A program made the position numbers and the translations under genes. 26,301 nt of DNA from JBCDCB01 sp039182735 (GTDB taxonomy: Bacteria; Planctomycetota; Phycisphaerae; Phycisphaerales; UBA1924), in the NCBI GenBank assembly GCA_039182735.1, contig JBCDCB010000044.1:1-26301 (forward strand), written 5' to 3'. A model generated the notes under the pieces. It saw nothing but the letters and a program-made list of their open reading frames with translations. It did no database searches and had not been told where the DNA came from. Position 1 is the stretch's first letter. Each line of letters starts with the position of its first letter. Below are positions 7,668-15,199 of this stretch, piece after piece.

Positions 7668-8623
7668 GGATCGTGTTTTTCGGTTCCGGCGCCTTCGGGC
7701 TCCCGACGCTCGAGCGTCTCGTCGCCCGCCACACGCTGCTCGCGGTCGTCACCCAGCCCGACCGCCCCGCTGGCCGCAAAAAGGCGATGACGCCGACCCC
7801 GATCGGCGCGTGGGCGCAGTCGCCGAACCCGCTCATCAGCACAGACGACTTCATCCTGTCCAAGCCCGAGAACGTCAACGACCCCGTCTGGCTCGATCGC
7901 CTCCGCGCGCTGCCCGCCGACGCGTGGGTCGTGATCGCCTTCGGGCAGAAGATCGGCAGCCCGCTCCTGGAGGGTCGCTTCGCGATCAACCTGCACGCCT
8001 CGCTGCTCCCGCGCTGGCGCGGTGCGGCACCGATCAACCACGCCATCCTCGCGGGCGACGAAGTCACGGGGAACTCCGTCATCACGCTGGCCGACCGCAT
8101 GGACGCCGGCGCCGTGCTCGGGCGCTCCACGCGCCCGATCGATCCATCGGTCACGACGGGAGACCTGCACGATCTGCTCGCCCAGGACGGTCCCGACCTT
8201 GTCGAAGGGGTGCTCGCCGCGCACGAAGCGGGCACGCTCGACCCGCTCCTGCAGGACGAATCGCGCGTCACCCTCGCGTCGAAACTGCGAAAGGGCGACG
8301 GCGTGATCGACTTCGCCCAGCCCGCCGACGTCTGCCGAAACCGCATCCACGGGCTCAACCCGTGGCCCGGCGTCACCTCGACGCTCAACGGCGAACCGAT
8401 CAAGCTCCACCGCGCGAAAGCCATCGATCGCCCTCACGAACAACCCGCCGGTGCGCTGCTCGACGTCGAGGAGGGCATCGTGGCGTGCGCGCCGGGCTCG
8501 GCGTTGCGGTTGATCGAGGTGCAGCCGCCCAACCGACGCGCCATGGCGTGGGAGGACTTTCGCAACGGCGCGTCGCTCACCGTTGGCGACCGCTTCTCCA
8601 ACGCCCCTCGGGACGAGGCATGA
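7664..8623 (+). CDS. fmt: Methionyl-tRNA formyltransferase
   Basis: Transfers a formyl group from 10-formyltetrahydrofolate to methionyl initiator tRNA. At 319 aa it is close to the E. coli enzyme. The Rossmann N-terminus (RIVFFGSGAFG), the GRKKAMTPTPI loop and the catalytic core INLHASLLPRWRGAAPI with N109 and H111 are visible, with D147 in MDAG completing the triad. The C-terminal half (about 205-319) is the tRNA-binding OB-fold region. It starts at GTG 7664 inside the def stop, and its own stop overlaps the next start (ATGA), so def-fmt-HEXXH protein forms a tightly coupled operon. Confidence 0.95.
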   Translation: MRIVFFGSGAFGLPTLERLVARHTLLAVVTQPDRPAGRKKAMTPTPIGAWAQSPNPLISTDDFILSKPENVNDPVWLDRLRALPADAWVVIAFGQKIGSPLLEGRFAINLHASLLPRWRGAAPINHAILAGDEVTGNSVITLADRMDAGAVLGRSTRPIDPSVTTGDLHDLLAQDGPDLVEGVLAAHEAGTLDPLLQDESRVTLASKLRKGDGVIDFAQPADVCRNRIHGLNPWPGVTSTLNGEPIKLHRAKAIDRPHEQPAGALLDVEEGIVACAPGSALRLIEVQPPNRRAMAWEDFRNGASLTVGDRFSNAPRDEA

Positions 8624-9195
8624 AGACGCTGTGGGACTTCATCGATCGCGTGCGCAAACCGCCCGTACGCCCCGCGCCCGTCGCGCGACCGGTCCGCCCC
8701 CGCCCGGAACCGCCCACGGCGCACGAGCCCCCACCCGACCTCGACGCGATCCGCGCCACCGCCACGATGCGCGAGCGCTACGCCGCGGTCGAACGCTTCA
8801 TGCTCAAACAGCACGGCGTCCGCGTGCGCAAGTGGCGCTCGTCGATGTCCGGCGTCGCGTGGCAGGTGACCTACCGCGACGGCTCGATCGCCAAGCTGAT
8901 CGAATCACCGCGCCCGCGCGGGCCCATGTCCGCCGCCGTCTTCCTCCACGAGATCGGGCACCACGCCATCGGCTTCGGCGTCTACCGCCCGCGCTGCCTC
9001 GAAGAGTTCCACGCCTGGAAGTTCTCGATCGACACCATGCGCGAGTGCGATCTCAACGTGAGCGACCGCGTGCTCGAGCGCATGCACGACTCGCTGCACT
9101 ACGCACTGGAGAAAGCCGCGCGACGCGGGCTCAAGCGCATCCCGGAAGAGCTGCTGCCGTACACGCAGCCGCGGCTGCGCCGGCGGAGCGCATGA
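8620..9195 (+). CDS. Small HEXXH-motif protein (putative zinc metallopeptidase), coupled to fmt
   Basis: A 191-residue protein I do not recognise as a named family. The first ~45 residues are basic and very rich in Pro and Arg, hence probably disordered, after a short MKTLWDFIDRV helix. Residues about 45-100 resemble a small alpha/beta segment. HEIGHH (110-115) fits a zinc-binding HEXXH with E111 as possible base; EEFHAW (128-133) lies 14 residues after H114 and could supply a third ligand, as in gluzincin or ImmA/IrrE-like proteins. There is no signal peptide or membrane helix. Start ATG 8620 overlaps the fmt stop (ATGA). The position behind def-fmt is suggestive of a link to new protein N-termini, but that is inference from location only. 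Confidence 0.7.
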   Translation: MKTLWDFIDRVRKPPVRPAPVARPVRPRPEPPTAHEPPPDLDAIRATATMRERYAAVERFMLKQHGVRVRKWRSSMSGVAWQVTYRDGSIAKLIESPRPRGPMSAAVFLHEIGHHAIGFGVYRPRCLEEFHAWKFSIDTMRECDLNVSDRVLERMHDSLHYALEKAARRGLKRIPEELLPYTQPRLRRRSA

Positions 9196-9218
9196 AAAAG
9201 GGCCCCTCGCGGGGCCCC
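9196..9218 (-). terminator. Intrinsic terminator of the pseudopilin gene
   Basis: On the minus strand, GGGCCCC-GCGA-GGGGCCC (9217-9200) is followed directly by TTTTT (9199-9195). The 7-bp all-GC stem plus T-run is a textbook rho-independent terminator, 30 bp after the stop at 9248. The end of the T-run is complementary to the last base of the stop codon of the plus-strand HEXXH gene. No T-run exists in the plus direction. Confidence 0.85.
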
Positions 9219-9247
9219 GAAGTGTGTCGGCGATTGCTTTCTGGCGA

Positions 9248-10282
9248 TCAGTCGATCGTCTGGATCTGAATGCCGCCCGATCCATCGGTCATCGACTGCA
9301 TGTTCCGCTGGATCGCCTCGAAGATGCTGTCGTGCGGCTCGACCATGCGCTCGGCACCGATCTCGAATCGCTGCGACTCATAGAAGCGGGCGCTGCCGTC
9401 GGTGCTGGCGAAGTGACCGCCGGAGTCGCCGTGGTTGTCGAGTTCCTGATAGCTGGTGTCTTCGATGGCGAGGCTGTCCGACGAGCGGAGCGTGCCGCGG
9501 GGGTTGCGTCCCGCCGTGTTGCCGCCGCAGTCGTCGTAGTTGGTCTCATCGCCGATGAACGGGACCTGCTGCGACGTGGAGACGCGGATGCCCGTCACGT
9601 AGAGATAGCTGATGTTGTACCAGATGACGTCCTCGGGAGCCGCGATGGTGTAGGGCTGGCGAACGGCAAACTGCGCGGGGTTCTGCTCGGTGGTGGGTTC
9701 GCCGTCTTCCTGGTCCGCGGGGCTCTGGAGCATCTGCAGGTCGCCGGGCCCGTCGATGTACTTGGTGAGCGCCGCGTCCTGCGGATCGTTGGGACCGCCG
9801 ACGAGCTGCCACCCGCTGCCGCGCCACTTCCACTTCTGCCCGAAGGTGTACCCGCCTCGGTTCGCCTCGGAATCGGCGACACCGCCCGCGCCTTGCAGAT
9901 CGGAGTTGGGCGCGGTCTGCGAGAGTGAGAAGAGCGAGGCGAAACCGCCGAAGGTGCGACCGCTGGTCGCGTGCTGCCACTCGAACAGGTCGTTGCCAGA
10001 GGGCTTGCGGCCGATGTTGGCGGGCGGGGCCGGCGTGCCGGTGAACTCCGTCTTGGTCGGCATCCAGTAGTCGAAGTCGTTGGCGTAGGTCGTGAAGAGC
10101 GTGACGATTTGGCGAAGGTTGCTCATCGACTTGGCGCGGAAGCCGGAGTCGCGGGCCTTGCCGAGGGCCGGAAGCAGGATCCCGATGAGGATCGCGATCA
10201 CCGCGATGACCACGAGCAGTTCGATGAGCGTGAACGCGGAGCGGCGGGCTCGGCGGGAACCAACGTGTGCGGCGATGTTCAT
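9248..10282 (-). CDS. Type IV pilin-like (pseudopilin) protein of the planctomycete type
   Basis: A 344-residue secreted or surface protein. After a short basic leader (residues 1-16) comes FTLIELLVVIAVIAILIG, a class III prepilin signal with Glu at +5 and a hydrophobic helix to about residue 40. The residue before the cleavage point is Ala16 where Gly is usual. The rest is a globular Gly/Asp/Asn/Tyr-rich domain ending near a HFASTDGSARF stretch, like the H-x-DG region of the large planctomycete pseudopilin-like families. Such proteins are often annotated as type II secretion proteins, but no other secretion gene is present here. ATG 10282 is chosen because GAGGGA stands 8 nt upstream and the leader then has prepilin length; the open frame extends to 10411 without support. 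The operator-like site at 10402 lies upstream and suggests control by the divergent LacI regulator. Confidence 0.85.
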   Translation of the reverse strand: MNIAAHVGSRRARRSAFTLIELLVVIAVIAILIGILLPALGKARDSGFRAKSMSNLRQIVTLFTTYANDFDYWMPTKTEFTGTPAPPANIGRKPSGNDLFEWQHATSGRTFGGFASLFSLSQTAPNSDLQGAGGVADSEANRGGYTFGQKWKWRGSGWQLVGGPNDPQDAALTKYIDGPGDLQMLQSPADQEDGEPTTEQNPAQFAVRQPYTIAAPEDVIWYNISYLYVTGIRVSTSQQVPFIGDETNYDDCGGNTAGRNPRGTLRSSDSLAIEDTSYQELDNHGDSGGHFASTDGSARFYESQRFEIGAERMVEPHDSIFEAIQRNMQSMTDGSGGIQIQTID

Positions 10283-10401
10283 AAGCGGTCCCTCACGGAT
10301 CAGTCGCCCGGGTCGCGTGCCGCCATCGATGCGGCAAACCCGCCCGAGCGGGGTGGTTGCATGTGATACGGTACCACCAGAACGGCCCAGATGATCCCTT
10401 T

Positions 10402-10417
10402 GGTAAAACATTTTACC
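10402..10417 (-). promoter_or_regulatory. LacI-family operator candidate, pseudopilin side
   Basis: Read on the minus strand the site is GGTAAAATGTTTTACC, with 7-bp arms around TG. It is identical to the core of the site at 10557 read on the plus strand. TAAAAT inside it could be a -10 box for the minus-strand gene, giving a 5' leader of about 120 nt. Binding there would block transcription. The regulator encoded next door is the natural candidate to bind it. Confidence 0.6.
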
Positions 10418-10556
10418 GGTGCGAGAACGACCTTTTTCGGAATCAGCACTTCGCCCGATATCCGCTCGCAGAGTCGGGAATCACGGGCACGGGCCCGTCG
10501 AAGTGGCGCCGTTTCAGGGTTGGGCGAGCCCCCGGACTGGCCCGGGCCGCGGGAGC

Positions 10557-10574
10557 AGGTAAAATGTTTTACCT
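10557..10574 (+). promoter_or_regulatory. LacI-family operator candidate, regulator side
   Basis: AGGTAAAATGTTTTACCT has 8-bp arms around a TG centre. It lies 60 bp before the regulator start at 10635. TAAAAT (10560-10565) would serve as the -10 box, so binding would autoregulate the lacI-type gene and the amylase behind it. Its centre is 156 bp from that of the other site, about 15 helical turns, which would allow looping. Confidence 0.6.
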
Positions 10575-10634
10575 CGCCCGCCGACCACGCGCGGACGATT
10601 CTGCCTCTGCACCCAGCACTTGGAGTCGGCCCCG

Positions 10635-11687
10635 ATGGCGACCCGCCGAGCAAACATCCGCGACGTGGCCAAGGCGTCCGGCGTCAGCCTGACCACCGTC
10701 TCACTCGTCCTCAACAAGCAGGACCATCGCATCTCCGAGGGCACCCGCCAGCGTGTCCTCGCCGCGATGGAATCGCTGCAGTACACACCCTCCCGGCTCG
10801 CGCGCGGCTTGCCGAACCGGCGCGCCAACACCCTCGCCGTCCTCGTGCCGGCGCTCCAGCACGCCTTCGCGGACGTCTACTTCGGGCAGATCATCAGCGG
10901 GATCTACGAGGTCGCCGCCGACCGCGGCTACCGGATCCTGCTCGAAGTCGCCCGCCCCTCCTACGTCAAACGCAAGGAGTACCTCACGCTCCTCGACGAC
11001 TGCTCGGTGGACGGGATCCTCTTCCTCGGCGCGACCGATGAGCACACGTGGCTTGCCGACTTCCACGCCTCCAACCGCCCGCTCGTCGTCGTGAACAACA
11101 CGTTCGAGCAGTGGGAACTGAACTCGGTCGTCTGCGACTACGCGGAAGCGGGCCGCATCGCGGCGAACCACCTCTACGAGCTCGGGCACCGGCGGATCGG
11201 GCACATCGCGGGCCCCGCGGACGTCGTCGCGACCAGCCGCGAGCTGAGCGAGACGTTCCTCCAGCGTCTGCGTGAGCGCGGCGTGTGGGTGGACGACCGC
11301 CTCGTGGTTGACGGGCAGTTCCAGGTCGAGACGGGCCGCCTCGCCGCCGACGAACTGCTCGCCCGCGATCCCGAGCTCACCGCGATCTTCGCGGCCAACG
11401 ACAAGATGGCGCTCGGCGCGTACCAGGCGGTCCGAGCGATCGGGAAGCGTCCCGGCGAGGACGTCTCCATTGTCGGCTGCGACGACATCCCCCCCGCCGC
11501 CCTCGCCGACCCGGCCCTGACGACGATCCGCATGAACTTCCTCCGTGTGGGCGAGACCGCCTGCGCCAAGCTGCTCGACCACATCGAGTCGCGCAACGGC
11601 AAAGAGGGCGCGCTGGCCGAACGCGTCGGCGTCGAACTCGTCGAGCGAGATTCCTGCGTCCCGCTCGCATCGGCCGCGAGCCGCTGA
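10635..11687 (+). CDS. LacI-family transcriptional regulator, probably of alpha-glucan use
   Basis: A 350-residue repressor of LacI/GalR type. The N-terminal helix-turn-helix is IRDVAKASGVSLTTVSLVLN (about residues 8-27), and YTPSRLARGL (about 51-60) is the hinge helix with the Leu that wedges into the minor groove. The recognition helix has Leu-Thr where LacI has Tyr-Gln. Residues about 65-340 form the periplasmic-binding-protein-like sensor domain, with typical ELGHRRIGHIAG, AIFAANDKMALGA and VSIVGCDD stretches. ATG 10635 is chosen over a TTG at 10620 because the product then begins just before the HTH and a GGAG stands 9 nt upstream. The gene is 47 bp before the amylase gene, so the ligand is probably a maltose-like sugar; that is inferred from context. 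Confidence 0.92.
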   Translation: MATRRANIRDVAKASGVSLTTVSLVLNKQDHRISEGTRQRVLAAMESLQYTPSRLARGLPNRRANTLAVLVPALQHAFADVYFGQIISGIYEVAADRGYRILLEVARPSYVKRKEYLTLLDDCSVDGILFLGATDEHTWLADFHASNRPLVVVNNTFEQWELNSVVCDYAEAGRIAANHLYELGHRRIGHIAGPADVVATSRELSETFLQRLRERGVWVDDRLVVDGQFQVETGRLAADELLARDPELTAIFAANDKMALGAYQAVRAIGKRPGEDVSIVGCDDIPPAALADPALTTIRMNFLRVGETACAKLLDHIESRNGKEGALAERVGVELVERDSCVPLASAASR

Positions 11688-11734
11688 CCGAACCGCTCCG
11701 CAACGACACACCACTCACCCAGACGGAACACGAC

Positions 11735-14700
11735 ATGCACCGACGAATGCTCACGCCGGTCTCCGCCCTCGCCGCACTCCTCGCGCTCTGGTTCTCGGGC
11801 GTTGCGTTCGGCGCCGACGTCTGGCGCCTCGCCGGCACGTTCAACAGCTGGAACACTGGCGACGACGCGTGGGCCATGCAGAACGACCCGCCCGGCTCCG
11901 ACAACTGGACGCTCACGCGCATGCTCGATCCGGGCGAGTACCAGTTCAAGTTCGTCCGCAACGGCAGCTGGGCCGACGCGCACTTCGGCGTCACGGAAGA
12001 CGGGGTGACGCTCGCGCAGCCGGGCACCGACATCACGCTCAACGTGCAGGCGCCCGCGGTGTATCAGATCTCGATGAACACCAACTCGCGCCGGTGGGGC
12101 AAGCGCGTCGCCGAAGTGGACGAGGCGTTGATCATCGCGCGCGTGCTGGGCACGCCACGCGCGGGCCAGCCCTTCACCATCGACTTGAGCGATTCGCTCA
12201 TCCCGTCAAAGGACCGCGGAACGATCCGGTACTCGATCGGGTTCTCGCCGGCGGCCGCCGCGGATGCCGGGGATGTCACCGACGGCAAAATCACCGTCAC
12301 GCCGACGCGCACCGGACCGTTGACGGCAGACGTGCAGCTCATCGACGGTGCCGGTCGCACGTCGGCGCAGCAGGACCTGCGCTTCGATGTGCGCTCCGCG
12401 CTGCGCGCGCACGTCGTACGCGGTTCGTGGAAGTCGGACATCGAGCTGATGCCGCAAGCCGACGGCAGCGCCGCGGCGGTGCTCGAAGTGCCCGATGGCG
12501 ATGTGTCCACGACCGTCGCGGTCTTCGAAGGCGATGCCGCGGAGCCGAGTGCGATCTTCGAGGCGCGCGCGGGCACCGCGGGCGAGACGCTGCTGGGGAT
12601 TGTCGCGCCGAACGACCGACCGGGCGATGCGTTCGCGCGGTTCGGTTCGTGGGTCGAGGCCTCGATCGAGCCGCCCTACGCCGTCGAGCAGGTGCACCTG
12701 CGCGGCGACTTCAACGCCTTCGCGGGGCCGGGCCAGCCCGGGGCGATCGAGCTCGCATCGCGGAACAGCGGCGCGTTCTCCGTGATCGCGGAACTGCCCG
12801 AGGGCGCGTACCGATACGACTTCCTGCTCAACGGGCGCCGATCGATCAACGATCCGAACGCCGGACGCACGTCGGAAGACGGTCGTTCGGTGATGATCGT
12901 CGGGCGCACGCCGAGCGACTTCCCGCCCGCGCGTCCCGACAACGTGACGCTGGAAGCCGTGCGCCACGAGCCGGCGCTCCCGCGCGACCTCACGCCGATC
13001 AGCGACGGTCTGGGCATCGCGGAGGTCTCGATCTCGACGCTGCCGGGCGATGTGGAATCGGTGACGCTGCACCTGCGCTCGAACCGCGGCGAGCCGCGCG
13101 CCAAGCGCATCGATATCCCGATGACGCGCACGCGTGACCTCGCGGGCTTCGACCGATGGACCGCGCGCGTCAAGAGCGGCAAGCCGAAGCTCACCTACGA
13201 CTTCACGCTCACGGACGGCGACTTCTCGCAGACCACCACGACGTTCCGCGCGGACATCCAGCCCACGCTCGACCTGCCCGACTGGGCGAAGGGCGCGGTG
13301 TGGTACCAGATCTTCACCGAGCGGTTCCGCAACGGGAACCCGCTCAACGACCCGTCGGGCGACGGCATCTACGTCATGCCGTGGAACGCCGACTGGTACG
13401 CCGTCTCCTCGCAGGAAGAGGCCGCGTGGCGCAAGCGCTTCAACGTGCCGCCGAACGAGGGCTTCCCCGAACGCCAGGGCGGTGACCTCTTCCACGTCGT
13501 CTTCGATCGGCGTTACGGCGGCGATCTCCAGGGCGTCGTCGAGAAGCTCGACGAACTCCAGGAACTCGGCGTCACCGCGATCTACTTCAACCCGGTCTTC
13601 GAGGGCGAGTCGATGCACAAGTACGACGCCACCGACTTCCGTCACATCGACGACAACTTCGGGACGCCAGCCAGCGAAGGGCGTGTGCCCGCGAGGTGGA
13701 CGCACAAGCTCGACGAGCTCGACGACCCGGGCTCGTGGAGTTGGACGCCCGCCGACCGCTACTTCCTCGATGTGCTGCTCCCAGAAGCACGCGAGCGTGG
13801 CATCCGCATCGTCATCGATGGCGTCTGGAACCACACCGGGCGCGAGTTCTGGGCCTTCCAAGACGTCATGAAGAACGGCATCGAGTCCCCCTACAGCGAC
13901 TGGTTCTTCGCCGAATACACCGAGGACGGGGACCTCGAGTCGTGGGTCGCGTGGGACGGGCCCTCCGGCTGGCTCCCCAAGTTCTTGCAGAAGCCAAACC
14001 GCGACCTCGTCGATCCCGTCAAGAAGCACATCTTCGACGTCACCACGCGCTGGATGGATCCTAACGGCGACGGCGACCCCTCCGACGGCGTAGACGGCTG
14101 GCGCCTCGACGTCCCTCTCGACGTCGGGCTCCCCTTCTGGGAAGACTGGCGCACGCACGTGAAGTCCATCAACCCGGACGCCGTCATCATCGCCGAGATC
14201 TGGCAGGACGCCGCCCCGTATCTCACCGGGCAGCACTTCGACACGCACATGCACTACCCCTTCGCGTGGGCCGTCACCGACTGGCTCGGCGTGCGCCCGG
14301 AGCAGACCTCGAGCGATCTGGCACGCCGTCTCACGCAGGCCTTCGACGAATCCGCGCAGACCTGCCTCATCCACCAGAATCTCTTCGCCAGCCACGACAC
14401 CGATCGCTTCGTCTCGATGCTTCAAAACCCGGGACGCAACTACGACCAGCAGAACCGCCCGCAGGACACCGGCCCCAACTACATCGACGTCAAACCCAAC
14501 AAGCACACCTACCAGCGCTCGATCCTCGGCGTCGCCATCCAGGCGACCTACCTCGGCGCGCCGATGATTTACTACGGCGATGAGTACGGCATGTGGGGCG
14601 CCGACGACCCCACCGACCGCAAGCCCGTCCCCTGGCCAGACACCGGCACTCCGGAGAACCGCGACGATGCCGCTCGCCCCGACATCCGGCGCGAGTACGT

Positions 14701-14968
14701 CAAGTGGTTCAACCTCCGCCGCCACCAAGACATCGGGCCCGTGCTCTCGTACGGCGGCGTCCGTCACCTCGAATCTGGCAACGACGACGTCTTCGCGTAC
14801 GTCCGCTCGCTCAACGGCGACGAGGTCTACGTCGTCGTGAACCGAGGCGAACGCCCCTTCAACGCGCGGCAGATCCTGCCCGAGGACGCGAAGCGCACCC
14901 GTGTCGGACCGAACGCCGCCTCGTACTGGTTCGTGTCGAATCGCGGTGAGCAGATCACGGGCTGGTAA
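11735..14968 (+). CDS. Secreted GH13 alpha-glucan hydrolase (amylase/neopullulanase-like) with N-terminal starch-binding-type domains
   Basis: A 1077-residue glycoside hydrolase expected to cut alpha-glucans outside the cytoplasm. The signal peptide spans about residues 1-26 (ending VAFGA). WRLAGTFNSWN (near 29) and VHLRGDFNAF (near 320) mark two CBM48/E-set-like beta domains, and a third beta-sandwich precedes the catalytic barrel, which begins near D516 (DWAKGAVWYQIFTERF). GH13 conserved regions are all present: DGVWNH (D695-H700), GWRLDVPLDV with nucleophile D792, AEIW with acid/base E821, and ASHDTDR with H887 and D888. YDATDFRHIDDNFGT resembles cyclomaltodextrinase-type enzymes. A small C-terminal beta domain ends the protein. 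Exact specificity (amylase, pullulanase or cyclomaltodextrinase) cannot be fixed. The gene is probably in one transcript with the LacI regulator. Confidence 0.93.
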   Translation: MHRRMLTPVSALAALLALWFSGVAFGADVWRLAGTFNSWNTGDDAWAMQNDPPGSDNWTLTRMLDPGEYQFKFVRNGSWADAHFGVTEDGVTLAQPGTDITLNVQAPAVYQISMNTNSRRWGKRVAEVDEALIIARVLGTPRAGQPFTIDLSDSLIPSKDRGTIRYSIGFSPAAAADAGDVTDGKITVTPTRTGPLTADVQLIDGAGRTSAQQDLRFDVRSALRAHVVRGSWKSDIELMPQADGSAAAVLEVPDGDVSTTVAVFEGDAAEPSAIFEARAGTAGETLLGIVAPNDRPGDAFARFGSWVEASIEPPYAVEQVHLRGDFNAFAGPGQPGAIELASRNSGAFSVIAELPEGAYRYDFLLNGRRSINDPNAGRTSEDGRSVMIVGRTPSDFPPARPDNVTLEAVRHEPALPRDLTPISDGLGIAEVSISTLPGDVESVTLHLRSNRGEPRAKRIDIPMTRTRDLAGFDRWTARVKSGKPKLTYDFTLTDGDFSQTTTTFRADIQPTLDLPDWAKGAVWYQIFTERFRNGNPLNDPSGDGIYVMPWNADWYAVSSQEEAAWRKRFNVPPNEGFPERQGGDLFHVVFDRRYGGDLQGVVEKLDELQELGVTAIYFNPVFEGESMHKYDATDFRHIDDNFGTPASEGRVPARWTHKLDELDDPGSWSWTPADRYFLDVLLPEARERGIRIVIDGVWNHTGREFWAFQDVMKNGIESPYSDWFFAEYTEDGDLESWVAWDGPSGWLPKFLQKPNRDLVDPVKKHIFDVTTRWMDPNGDGDPSDGVDGWRLDVPLDVGLPFWEDWRTHVKSINPDAVIIAEIWQDAAPYLTGQHFDTHMHYPFAWAVTDWLGVRPEQTSSDLARRLTQAFDESAQTCLIHQNLFASHDTDRFVSMLQNPGRNYDQQNRPQDTGPNYIDVKPNKHTYQRSILGVAIQATYLGAPMIYYGDEYGMWGADDPTDRKPVPWPDTGTPENRDDAARPDIRREYVKWFNLRRHQDIGPVLSYGGVRHLESGNDDVFAYVRSLNGDEVYVVVNRGERPFNARQILPEDAKRTRVGPNAASYWFVSNRGEQITGW

Positions 14969-14994
14969 GCCCGTACGCCAACTCAAAAACCACA

Positions 14995-15022
14995 ACGCCC
15001 CGCGTCGCTCGACGCGGGGCGT
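14995..15022. terminator. Strong hairpin terminator between the amylase gene and tRNA-Phe
   Basis: ACGCCCCGCGTC (14995-15006) and GACGCGGGGCGT (15011-15022) form a perfect 12-bp stem with a GCTC loop. It lies 26 bp after the amylase stop and 13 bp from the tRNA 3' end. On the minus strand the stem is followed by TGTGGTTTTTG, a weak T-run, so it fits the tRNA transcript best. It may stop both convergent transcripts. Confidence 0.7.
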
Positions 15023-15035
15023 GTGCGTTGGTCAA

Positions 15036-15108
15036 TGGCCAGACCCGGACTTGAACCGGGGACACCGGCATTTTCAATGCCGTGCTCTACCAACTGAGCT
15101 ACCTGGCC
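15036..15108 (-). tRNA. tRNA-Phe (anticodon GAA)
   Basis: On the minus strand this folds as a 73-nt cloverleaf. The acceptor stem GGCCAGG pairs with TCTGGCC (one G-T pair), the anticodon stem CGGCA/TGCCG closes the loop TTGAAAA with anticodon GAA, and the T-arm is CCCGG-TTCAAGT-CCGGG. The discriminator base is A. The 3' CCA is not encoded (TTG follows). A TACCTT hexamer about 21 nt upstream (15129-15134, minus) may be its -10 box. Confidence 0.95.
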
Positions 15109-15187
15109 TCGTCTCTTTCGAGCCACGAAAGGTAGCCCGGCTCGCGGGGATCGGCAAGCGCCGTTCCGCTCTTGAGCGCACCAGCCG

Positions 15188-15199
15188 TAGGATCGCGCG
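15188..15199 (+). promoter_or_regulatory. Leaderless-type promoter (TAGGAT-N6-ATG) of the ketoacyl synthase gene
   Basis: TAGGAT (15188-15193) is followed by CGCGCG and the ATG at 15200. This repeats the pyrG arrangement. The AGGA inside it could also act as a Shine-Dalgarno sequence, so the two readings compete. Confidence 0.4.

Larger units (their letters stand above)
10283..10634. promoter_or_regulatory. Divergent regulatory region between pseudopilin and lacI-type genes
   Basis: A 352-bp gap without a gene. It holds two operator-like sites (10402-10417 and 10557-10574), each containing a TAAAAT hexamer oriented toward the nearer gene. A Shine-Dalgarno GAGGGA serves the minus-strand gene. 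Other small palindromes (GGTACC near 10370, ACGGGCCCGT near 10490) have no clear role. The open frames crossing it look like chance high-GC frames. Confidence 0.6.

Noticed and set aside
10365..10375. GGTACC-centred repeat near the operators as a third operator
   Set aside because: It lacks the TAAAA...TTTTA core of the two matching sites.
10283..10411. N-terminal extension of the pseudopilin protein to a start at 10411
   Set aside because: It would put 43 unlikely residues before the prepilin leader and run through the operator; the ATG at 10282 has a strong GAGGGA ribosome site.
12206..14995. 929-codon minus-strand open frame opposite the amylase gene
   Set aside because: The opposite strand carries all GH13 motifs; the antisense product is Val/Arg/Asp-rich with no domain.
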